The notes beneath the pieces are model-generated. The model made no database searches and was not told the DNA's origin. It saw only the letters and a program-made list of their open reading frames with translations. A stretch of DNA of 64,000 nt from Streptomyces mobaraensis (GTDB taxonomy: Bacteria > Actinomycetota > Actinomycetes > Streptomycetales > Streptomycetaceae). A program made the translations under genes and the position numbers. The stretch is from assembly GCF_020099395.1 (NCBI RefSeq), contig NZ_CP083590.1, positions 1,488,001 through 1,552,000 on the forward strand, read 5' to 3'. Below are positions 57,959 through 64,000 of the stretch, piece by piece. Each line of letters opens with the position of its first letter. Position 1 is the stretch's first letter.

Positions 57959-58396
57959 TCAGCAGGCGAAGTCGATCCGGGCGAACGACTGGTAGTGGTC
58001 CGCGCTGTAGAAGTCCTCGTGGTCGGCCCGGCCGGCGACGATCCGGCGCGCGCCGCGGTCGGGAGAGCCCGGCGTGACCACGGTGTACTCGTGGTAGTAG
58101 CCGCTGCCCTGCTTGGGCAGCACGCCCTCGCGGTTGGAGAAGACCGTGCCGTCCTTGGGGTACGGGAAGGGGCCGCCCTCGTCGATCAGGTCCAGCGTGT
58201 CGTGGGCCTGCGACGGCAGGGCGGACTGACAGACGTGGCCGACACCCTTCAGGGCGGGCGAAGCGGCCGTGACGGAGGGGGCAGAGGGGATGGAGGAGGC
58301 GGGAGCGGCCATGGCGGCGGCGGGGGCGCCGAGGAAGAGGAAGGAGGCCAACGCGGCCGGCACGCCGAGGCGCGCGAAACGGTGGGGGATGTTCAT
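57959..58396 (-). CDS. secreted guanyl-specific ribonuclease (RNase Sa type)
   Basis: 145 aa. An Ala-rich signal peptide (about 1-31, 'ALASFLFLGAPAAAMAA') precedes a mature domain that follows RNase Sa closely: 'VCQSALPSQAHDTLDLI', 'GPFPYPKDGTVFSNREG.LP', 'GYYHEYTVVTPG' (catalytic Glu), 'RGARRIVAG' (catalytic Arg), 'ADHYQSFARIDFAC' (catalytic His and C-terminal Cys pairing with the first Cys). It cleaves RNA after guanosine outside the cell. No barstar-like inhibitor gene is seen nearby. The ATG at 58396 is chosen over an upstream ATG because it opens a normal signal peptide. Confidence 0.93.
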   Translation of the reverse strand: MNIPHRFARLGVPAALASFLFLGAPAAAMAAPASSIPSAPSVTAASPALKGVGHVCQSALPSQAHDTLDLIDEGGPFPYPKDGTVFSNREGVLPKQGSGYYHEYTVVTPGSPDRGARRIVAGRADHEDFYSADHYQSFARIDFAC

Positions 58397-58497
58397 GCGC
58401 CCAGGATGACGCGCGTAGCACATGTCATGTCAACGACAAACAGCTGATGTTTGCGCATCGTTCACCGAATCCGGGGACAACCTCGACGAGAGGGAAT

Positions 58498-58533
58498 TTG
58501 CCTCTGAGGCAACAACTTTTGCCTTTGAGGCAT
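58498..58533. promoter_or_regulatory. twin palindromic operators upstream of the XRE-cupin gene
   Basis: TTGCCTC-T-GAGGCAA (58498-58512) is a perfect palindrome; TTGCCTTTGAGGCAT (58519-58533) is a near copy. Their starts are 21 bp apart, two helical turns, so two repressor dimers would sit on the same DNA face. They end 20 nt before the ATG at 58554 and are probably autoregulatory sites of that regulator. Confidence 0.7.
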
Positions 58534-58553
58534 GACAGAGCTATACCGGGAGC

Positions 58554-59198
58554 ATGAGCCCAAACACCGGCACGGACGCCCCCGAGACCGAGGATCTCCC
58601 CGCTGTCGCCCCGCAGTTGCGCGCGCTGCGCACCCGCAGCGCGCTGACGCTGGAGGCGGCCGCCGCCCGGGCCGGACTGTCGCCCGCTCACCTGTCCCGG
58701 CTGGAGACCGGCCGCCGGACGCCGTCCCTCCCCATGCTGCTCGCGCTCGCGCGCACCTATGGAACGACGGTATCCGACCTCCTGGGCGAAGTGCCCCAGA
58801 CGGCGGATCCGATCGTGCGCGCGGACCGGATGGAGCCCCAGCGGGCGGGCGGCTGGACGTACTGGCGCGCCGGCGGCTCCGGCCGCGCCATGCAGGCCCT
58901 GCGGCTGCACGTGCCGCACGGCCCCGACGCGGCCGGCCAGGACGGCCTGGTGCGGGTGCACCCGGGCGAGGAGTGGCTGTACGTCACCGGCGGCCGGCTC
59001 CGGCTGTCCCTCGGCGGGACGACGCACCTGCTCGACCCGGGCGACGCCGCCCACTTCGACTCGCTCACCCCGCACCGCATCGCGTCCGCCACGCCCGGCG
59101 GGGTGGACCTGCTGTTCATGCACACGCTGATGCAGAGCGGCGTGGCCGGGCTGTGCCTCGGCGACGCCGGAACCAACCGGAGGGGACACCATGAGTGA
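58554..59198 (+). CDS. XRE-family regulator with C-terminal cupin domain
   Basis: 214 aa. Helix-turn-helix at about 20-77 ('LRALRTRSALTLEAAAARAGLSPAHLSRLETGRRTPSLPMLLALARTYGTTVSDLLG' region) followed by a cupin ('VRVHPGEEWLYVTGGRLRLSLGG', 'LDPGDAAHFDSLTPHRIAS'). Similar XRE-cupin proteins sense small metabolites such as amino or sulfur compounds; the ligand here is unknown. GGGAG lies just before the ATG. The stop overlaps the next gene by 8 nt. Confidence 0.9.
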   Translation: MSPNTGTDAPETEDLPAVAPQLRALRTRSALTLEAAAARAGLSPAHLSRLETGRRTPSLPMLLALARTYGTTVSDLLGEVPQTADPIVRADRMEPQRAGGWTYWRAGGSGRAMQALRLHVPHGPDAAGQDGLVRVHPGEEWLYVTGGRLRLSLGGTTHLLDPGDAAHFDSLTPHRIASATPGGVDLLFMHTLMQSGVAGLCLGDAGTNRRGHHE

Positions 59199-59451
59199 CA
59201 CCGCGCACCGTCGGCCGGCGGCACCGGCCGCGCACGACGCCGGAACGGCACCGGCGGCCCCGCCGGAGCCCGCCACCCCCGCCGCCTCTGCCACCCCCGT
59301 CACCTCCGCCACCCCGGCCGCCCCCGTCAAGGAGGCGGCGCAGGTGGAGGACCGCGCGCCCATGGGCATGGCGGTGCGGGTCTTCATCTACCTGGTCGCC
59401 GTCCACTTCATCTCCGCCTTTTTCTTCCTCCTCTTCTACCTGGGCAAGTGA
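59191..59451 (+). CDS. small single-pass membrane protein (DUF6126-like)
   Basis: 86 aa. A long Pro/Ala/Thr-rich N-terminal tail (about 55 aa) is followed by 'MAVRVFIYLVAVHFISAFFFLLFYLGK', one membrane helix at the extreme C-terminus. It resembles small Streptomyces membrane proteins that commonly accompany XRE-cupin regulators (DUF6126, from memory). Translation is coupled to the regulator by an 8-nt overlap. Function unknown. Confidence 0.75.
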   Translation: MSDTAHRRPAAPAAHDAGTAPAAPPEPATPAASATPVTSATPAAPVKEAAQVEDRAPMGMAVRVFIYLVAVHFISAFFFLLFYLGK

Positions 59452-59529
59452 CCGCTCCGGGCGCGGTCCGGCCGCTATCCTGGCGGCCCGTCCCCGCACC
59501 GGGCCCACCCCCAGGAAGGCGGAACGCCG

Positions 59530-60198
59530 ATGGCGCGCACGGCCCAGGAGGTCCTGGCGGACGCGGTGCGCGAACTGGCCCCGGACACCGGCGCCAACCG
59601 GCTCGTCCCCCTGATCGCCGACGGCTCGGCACCGCGTTCGGTGATCGCCGCGTTCGCCCTGGAGCAGCACCACGTCATCGCGTCCGACCGGACCTCCTAC
59701 CGCCACCTGGCGGAACGGTCGGCGGGCCGCCCCGCCGTCGAGGCGTTCTTCGCGCCGCTCGCGGACGGCGAGACCACCGCCCTGGAGCTGCTGGGCCCGC
59801 TGGCGGCGGCCTGCGGCCTGGACGAGCGGGCGGTCCGGGCGTACGAGCCGACGCCGGGCTGCCAGGCGTACCCCGCGTACACGTCCTGGCTGGCGCTGCA
59901 GGCCCAGCCGGTGGACGTGGTGGTGGCCCTGACCGTCAACTTCGCGACGTGGAGCGGCTACTGCGCCGTCCTGGGCCGGGCGCTGCGCGCGCACTACGGG
60001 TTCGACGACACGGCCTGCGGCTTCTTCGACCTCTTCGCCCGGCCCGCGCCGGACGCCGCGGACACCGCCGGCACCGCCCTGGCGGCGGTCGCGGCCGGGC
60101 TGGCGGACGGCCTCCTCACGGAGGGCCTGGCCCACCGGTACGGCCGGCTGCTGCAGAGCTACGAGACGATGTTCTGGAACGCGCTCGCGGAGACGTGA
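59530..60198 (+). CDS. TenA/heme-oxygenase-fold protein
   Basis: 222 aa, all-helical. 'EQHHVIASDRTSYRHLAERSAG', 'YTSWLALQAQPVDVVVALTVNFATWSGYCAVLGRAL' and 'DLFARPAPDAA' resemble the TenA/THI-4 fold, though the TenA thiaminase cysteine context was not recognised, so thiaminase activity is doubtful. Streptomyces homologues are often labelled 'transcriptional regulator' only by family history. GGAAGG precedes the ATG. It is 78 nt after the small membrane protein on the same strand and likely belongs to the same unit. Confidence 0.7.
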   Translation: MARTAQEVLADAVRELAPDTGANRLVPLIADGSAPRSVIAAFALEQHHVIASDRTSYRHLAERSAGRPAVEAFFAPLADGETTALELLGPLAAACGLDERAVRAYEPTPGCQAYPAYTSWLALQAQPVDVVVALTVNFATWSGYCAVLGRALRAHYGFDDTACGFFDLFARPAPDAADTAGTALAAVAAGLADGLLTEGLAHRYGRLLQSYETMFWNALAET

Positions 60199-60219
60199 CG
60201 GCCCCGGGCACGCCGCGCC

Positions 60220-61386
60220 TCACCCGTCCCACCGCTTCTCCAGCGCCCGCACCCCCTCCCCCGTCAGCGTGCCGTGCACCCGCAGCCGGGCGATCCCGCC
60301 GTCGGGGTGGATGTCGAGCCGCAGGTGGGTGGCGACCGGGCGGCCGGGCAGCGGAAAGCGGTGGACGGAGTCGGGGCGGAGGCGGGTACGGGGGATGATC
60401 TCCGTCCAGTCGCCGCCCGTCGCCGCGTCGCGCGCGGAGAGCACCGCCCAGCCCGCCGCGTTGCCGTGGTAGCAGCCGGTGTCGATCTCGACGGCGCGCA
60501 GCAGCGACTGTCCGGCCAGCCGGTAGCGCACCCAGTCGTGGCCCCGGTCGCGCCGGCGGCGGGTCTCCCAGCCGTCGTCCATGCGCCGGGAGCGGCCCGG
60601 CATGATGCTGCCGGACGGCGAGGAGAAGAAGCGGTCGGAGGCGTCCTCGACCAGACCGCCGTTCTCCAGCGCGGCCACGTCCACCGTCTCCAGCGCGGTG
60701 AGCCAGGCCGGGTCCGGCGCGGGCTCGCCGTGCACGCGGAGGCGGGCGATGCCGCCGTCGGGGTACTGCTTGAGGCGCAGGTGGGTCCAGCGGCGCGGGT
60801 GGTCGACGGCGAAGGCGTTGGCCGCGTGGCCGCCGACCGGGGTGCGGGGGACGAGAACCGTCCACCGGACGTCGTCCGCCGACAGTTCCTCGGGGGACGG
60901 TGTGCCGGGCCGGGCGGTGGCCTCGACGCTCACGGCCTGCGGGTGGTTGCCGCGGAAGTGCGCGGTGTCGACGACGAGACCGCGGACGACACCCGGCACG
61001 CCGAGCCGGACGAGGGCCCAGTCGTGGTCGTCGTCGGCGGGGTACGGGTGGGCGGCGGACGGGCCGCGGCGGCGGCGGGTCTCCCAGCCGTCCATGACCT
61101 TGCCCTTGTGCCCGAAGTGCTCCGGCTCGAACCGGGCGGGGCCGGGGACGAGGAGGTTCTCGCGCTCGGCGAAGAACTCGTCGTTGGCGGCGATGACGGC
61201 GCCGCCGAGCCGGCGGTCGGCGAGGTCGGGGAGGTGGCCGAACGGCGGCTCGGCGGCGGCCCGGTAGTCGGCGTACGGATCGCCGCCCTGGTACGGCCGC
61301 GCGGGGCCGGCGAACGAGGTGAGGGCGGTGGAGGGGGCGACGGATATCCCGCTGACGGTGCCGCTGGTGATCCCGCTGGTGGTCAT
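60220..61386 (-). CDS. alc: allantoicase
   Basis: 388 aa with two tandem allantoicase beta-sandwich repeats: first '[11 protein letters not shown]...HDWALVRLG', '[11 protein letters not shown]', '[16 protein letters not shown]'; second '[22 protein letters not shown]', '[12 protein letters not shown]', '[16 protein letters not shown]'. It hydrolyses allantoate to ureidoglycolate and urea. An N-terminal Ser/Thr/Gly-rich tail of about 20 residues is unusual. The ATG overlaps the allantoinase stop by 4 nt. It converges on the TenA-like gene with 21 nt between stops. Confidence 0.93.
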   Translation of the reverse strand: MTTSGITSGTVSGISVAPSTALTSFAGPARPYQGGDPYADYRAAAEPPFGHLPDLADRRLGGAVIAANDEFFAERENLLVPGPARFEPEHFGHKGKVMDGWETRRRRGPSAAHPYPADDDHDWALVRLGVPGVVRGLVVDTAHFRGNHPQAVSVEATARPGTPSPEELSADDVRWTVLVPRTPVGGHAANAFAVDHPRRWTHLRLKQYPDGGIARLRVHGEPAPDPAWLTALETVDVAALENGGLVEDASDRFFSSPSGSIMPGRSRRMDDGWETRRRRDRGHDWVRYRLAGQSLLRAVEIDTGCYHGNAAGWAVLSARDAATGGDWTEIIPRTRLRPDSVHRFPLPGRPVATHLRLDIHPDGGIARLRVHGTLTGEGVRALEKRWDG

Positions 61387-62717
61387 ACGCGCTCCAGGAG
61401 TCGGCCGGTGGGTTCGGTGAGGGCGCCGCGGTGGTGGATCCGCCGGCCGCGCAGCCAGGTGGACCGGACGACGCCGCTCAGGGTGCGGCCGGCGTAGGCG
61501 GTCACCGGGTTGCGGTGGTGCAGGGCGGCCGGGTCGACGGTGAACGTCTCGTCGGGGGCGAGGACCGCGAAGTCCGCGTCGCGGCCGGGCTCGATGGCGC
61601 CCTTGGCGGAGAGCCCGGCGAGGGCGGCGGGGGCGGTGGCCATCCAGCGGGCCACGTCGTCCAGGGTGTGGCCGCGCCGGCGGGCCTCGGTCCAGACGGC
61701 GGGCAGGCCGAGCTGGAGGGAGGCGATGCCGCCCCAGGCGCGGCCGAAGTCGGGGACCTTGAGGTCGGCGGTGCACGGGGAGTGGTCGGAGACGACGCAC
61801 TGCACGGTGCCGGCCGCCAGGCCGGCCCACAGCGCGTCCCGGTTGGCGGCCTCCCGGATGGGCGGGCAGCACTTGAACTCGGTGGCGCCGTCCGGGACTT
61901 CCTCGGCCGTGAGGGTCAGGAAGTGCGGGCAGGTCTCGGCGGTGATCCGGACGCCGGCCGCGCGGGCGGCGGCGAGCGTGCCGAGCGCGTCGGCGGAGGA
62001 CAGGTGCAGGACGTGGACGCGGGTGCCGTGCCGGCGGGCGACGGCGACGAGCCGTTCGACCGCCGCGTTCTCGGCGTCGCGCGGGCGGGAGGCGAGGAAA
62101 CCGGCGTAGCGGGGCCCGTCCGGGCCGGGCGCGCCGGCCAGCCGCTCCGGGTCCTCGGCGTGCACGATCAGCAGCCCGTCGAAGGCGGCGAGCTCGGTGG
62201 CGGCCGCCTCCAGGGCGGCGGCGTCCAGGGGCGGGAACTCGTCCACGCCGGACGGCGAGAGGAACGCCTTGAAGCCGAGCACGCCGGCGTCGTGCAGCGG
62301 GCGCAGGTCGGCCCGGTTGTCCGGCACCGCGCCGCCCCAGAAGCCGACGTCGACGTGGACGGCGGGCCGGGCCGTGTCCCGCTTGATCCGGAGGTGGTCG
62401 ACGGTGGTGGTGGGCGGGACGCTGTTGAGCGGCATGTCGACGAGGGTGGTGATACCGCCGGCCGCGGCGGCGCGGGTGGCGGTGGCGAAGCCCTCCCACT
62501 CCGTACGGCCCGGGTCATTGACGTGCACATGAGTATCGACCAGCCCGGGCAGGAGGACGTCGTCCCCGAGATCCTCGACCGGAACGCCCGGGGCGACCGG
62601 GGCGGCATGATCGCCGACCTCGGCGATCCGGCCGTCCTCGACGGTGACAGAGGCGGGGCGGGTGCCGTCGGGCGTCACCACGCGCCGGGAACGCAGGACG
62701 AGCTGCCGGTCGGACAC
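61383..62717 (-). CDS. allB: allantoinase
   Basis: 444 aa amidohydrolase. Metal-binding 'DTHVHVND' (HxH), the carboxylated Lys in '[10 protein letters not shown]', 'HAEDPERL', '[11 protein letters not shown]' and 'SDHSPC' with the catalytic Asp. Allantoinase opens allantoin to allantoate, the substrate of the next enzyme. The GTG at 62717 is the first gene of the alc operon and faces the IclR regulator divergently; the shared region contains a palindromic operator candidate. Confidence 0.94.
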   Translation of the reverse strand: MSDRQLVLRSRRVVTPDGTRPASVTVEDGRIAEVGDHAAPVAPGVPVEDLGDDVLLPGLVDTHVHVNDPGRTEWEGFATATRAAAAGGITTLVDMPLNSVPPTTTVDHLRIKRDTARPAVHVDVGFWGGAVPDNRADLRPLHDAGVLGFKAFLSPSGVDEFPPLDAAALEAAATELAAFDGLLIVHAEDPERLAGAPGPDGPRYAGFLASRPRDAENAAVERLVAVARRHGTRVHVLHLSSADALGTLAAARAAGVRITAETCPHFLTLTAEEVPDGATEFKCCPPIREAANRDALWAGLAAGTVQCVVSDHSPCTADLKVPDFGRAWGGIASLQLGLPAVWTEARRRGHTLDDVARWMATAPAALAGLSAKGAIEPGRDADFAVLAPDETFTVDPAALHHRNPVTAYAGRTLSGVVRSTWLRGRRIHHRGALTEPTGRLLERV

Positions 62718-62745
62718 GACGCCCCCCGAGGGTCAACAGGCGGAT

Positions 62746-62762
62746 TTCAACGTTCTGTTGAA
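62746..62762. promoter_or_regulatory. candidate AllR operator
   Basis: TTCAAC-gttct-GTTGAA, a perfect 6-bp inverted repeat with a 5-nt centre, in the divergent allB/IclR intergenic region 29 nt upstream of the allB start codon. Size and position fit an IclR-family site. Confidence 0.6.
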
Positions 62763-62931
62763 CAGCACTGGCCCGCAGTTTTCATCGCTGTCGGAGTCCC
62801 GTCAACCCCTCCGCCCCCACCAGGGCGTTTCCGTCCACCGGGATCGCACTTCCACGCCACAGAACCGAGGGTGAGCCACCGGCCACGGCCCGGTAGGCTG
62901 CTCCCACCCCACCCCGGAAGGACCGCGACCA

Positions 62932-63714
62932 GTGCCCTCGTCCGAGCCCAGAACCCCGTCAGCCACCGGGGGCGTGCAGTCCCTCGAGCGCGCCTTCGTC
63001 CTGCTGGAGCGCATGGCCGACGCCGGCGGTGAGGTCGGGCTGAGCGAACTGGCCACGGCCAGCGGCCTGCCGCTGCCCACCATCCACCGGCTGATGCGCA
63101 CCCTCGTCGCCACCGGCTACGTCCGCCAGCAGCCCAACCGCCGCTACGCCCTCGGCCCGCGCCTGATCCGCCTCGGCGAGAGCTCCGCCCGCCTGCTCGG
63201 CACCTGGGCCCGGCCGCACCTGACCCGCTTGGTCGACGAGACCGGCGAGACCGCCAACATGGCCCTGCTCGACGGCGACGAGGTCGTCTACGTCGCCCAG
63301 GTGCCCTCGCGCCACTCGGTCCGCATGTTCACCGAGGTCGGCCGGCGCGTCCTCCCGCACACCACCGGCGTCGGCAAGGCCCTCCTCGCCCAGGCCCCCG
63401 ACGACGAGGTCCGCGCGATCCTCGGCCGCACGGGCATGCCCGCCGCCACCGAGAAGACCATCACGTCACCGGACGTCTTCGTCGACGCCCTGGCCCGCGT
63501 GCGGGACTCCGGCTTCGCGGTCGACGACAACGAACAGGAGATCGGCGTCCGCTGCCTGGCCGTCCCGGTCCCCGACTCCCCCACGGCCGCGGCCATCTCC
63601 ATCTCGGGCCCGGCGGGCCGCGTCACGGAGGAGGCGACGGAACGCATCGTCCCCCTCCTGAAGCAGGCCGCGGCGGAGCTCGCGGCGACCCTGGCCAACA
63701 CGACGCCGGCCTGA
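62932..63714 (+). CDS. allR: IclR-family regulator of allantoin degradation (AllR-type)
   Basis: 260 aa. Winged HTH ('LSELATASGLPLPTIHRLMRTLVATGYVRQ') at about 30-85 and an IclR effector domain ('TGETANMALLDGDEVVYVAQVPS', 'LPHTTGVGKALLA', 'GFAVDDNEQEIGVRCLAVPV'). It is divergent from allB-alc, and in Streptomyces AllR-type IclR proteins repress allantoin genes in response to allantoin/glyoxylate-type ligands. The GTG at 62932 follows GGAAGGA 9 nt upstream. Assignment of the target is by context. Confidence 0.88.
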   Translation: MPSSEPRTPSATGGVQSLERAFVLLERMADAGGEVGLSELATASGLPLPTIHRLMRTLVATGYVRQQPNRRYALGPRLIRLGESSARLLGTWARPHLTRLVDETGETANMALLDGDEVVYVAQVPSRHSVRMFTEVGRRVLPHTTGVGKALLAQAPDDEVRAILGRTGMPAATEKTITSPDVFVDALARVRDSGFAVDDNEQEIGVRCLAVPVPDSPTAAAISISGPAGRVTEEATERIVPLLKQAAAELAATLANTTPA

Positions 63715-63744
63715 CGGCCGGGGGGTGTTCCTGGGGACGAGCCC

Positions 63745-63771
63745 CCGGACGGGCTGTTTCAGCCCGTCCGG
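63745..63771 (+). terminator. terminator after allR
   Basis: CCGGACGGGCTG (63745-63756), TTT loop, CAGCCCGTCCGG (63760-63771): a perfect 12-bp stem 31 nt after the regulator stop. It also faces the converging gene at the right edge. Confidence 0.85.
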
Positions 63772-63871
63772 CGTGTGAGGACCTCGCGGCGAAGCCGCGA
63801 TGCCGGGGTGCGGCCCCTCCCGCGGAAACGGCGCATGAGGGCCCCCTCCGCCGGGCGGGGCCGGGGCACCC

Positions 63872-64000
63872 CTACCCCGCGAAGCGGTCGATCGCCTCGC
63901 GGACCTCGGTCAGGGCCGGGGCCAGGGCGCTCACCGAGCCGACGGCGCCCGCCACGAGCAGCAGGGAGCTGCGCAGGCGCGAGACCTCCGGAGTGCCCGT
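63872..64000 (-). CDS. C-terminal fragment of a small conserved protein
   Basis: The last 42 codons of a minus-strand gene that runs off the window, ending at a TAG (63874-63872). The readable end is 'RLRSSLLLVAGAVGSVSALAPAL' then 'TEVREAIDRFAG'. From memory this resembles the C-terminus of Streptomyces DUF5955 proteins. No function known. Confidence 0.55.
   Translation of the reverse strand, partial: TGTPEVSRLRSSLLLVAGAVGSVSALAPALTEVREAIDRFAG

Noticed and set aside
59530..60198. Functional thiaminase II (TenA)
   Set aside because: The fold is TenA-like, but I could not identify the thiaminase active-site cysteine context, and no thiamine genes or TPP riboswitch are nearby.

Overview
The window is high-GC actinobacterial DNA, very probably Streptomyces. 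The evidence is strong G/C bias at third codon positions, GTG starts, frequent 4-nt ATGA/GTGA gene overlaps, and Streptomyces-type genes on the right side (RNase Sa-type ribonuclease, XRE-cupin regulator, allantoin pathway, single-ATPase sugar ABC transporter). No rRNA, tRNA, CRISPR array, transposase or integrase was seen.

Left part (about 1.1-34.3 kb): one long minus-strand biosynthetic operon for an acylated, 3,5-dihydroxyphenylglycine (Dpg)-containing peptide. In transcription order it holds a fatty acyl-AMP ligase, two long acyl-CoA dehydrogenases and an acyl carrier protein (together a lipid cassette of the ramoplanin/enduracidin kind). Three NRPSs follow: NRPS A (Cstarter-A-T-C-A-T-E), NRPS B (C-A-T) and NRPS C (three C-A-T modules plus thioesterase). 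Next come dpgA, dpgB, dpgC, the aminotransferase hpgT, an MbtH protein and dpgD. Six modules are present. Reading specificity residues by eye gives: unknown (Ser-like pocket with Trp to Ala), Ser (epimerised to D), Val-like, then three identical codes that best fit Dpg. The predicted product is a lipohexapeptide, acyl-X-D-Ser-Val-Dpg-Dpg-Dpg, cyclised or released by the terminal TE. A SagB-type dehydrogenase fragment, cut by the left edge, lies beyond a bidirectional terminator and belongs to another locus.

Middle (34.8-38.4 kb, plus strand): a GT39/YkcB-like membrane glycosyltransferase is divergent from the lipid cassette and might glycosylate the peptide. It is followed by a secreted or membrane-anchored protein of unknown role.

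Second accessory block (38.45-49.8 kb): a membrane NACHT NTPase on the plus strand converges on a minus-strand operon. That operon encodes a small protein with a RHIM-like amyloid motif, a GrpE-like protein, a short Hsp70, a large FN3-repeat protein, a zinc-ribbon GTPase, and a membrane zinc-ribbon protein with a degenerate copy of the same GTPase plus a discoidin-like domain. The NACHT N-terminus aligns without gaps with the RHIM-like motif of the small protein 11 kb away. This suggests an NLR-type immunity or signalling system coupled to a dedicated chaperone/GTPase machine.

Right part (49.9-64 kb): housekeeping or metabolic genes. These are a sugar ABC transporter with ROK kinase and GntR/UTRA regulator (a palindromic operator sits inside the promoter spacer), a LysE-type exporter, KDPG/KHG aldolase, a secreted guanyl ribonuclease, an XRE-cupin regulator with twin operators plus a small membrane protein and a TenA-like protein, and allantoicase/allantoinase with a divergent IclR (AllR-type) regulator. 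A partial minus-strand gene runs off the right edge.
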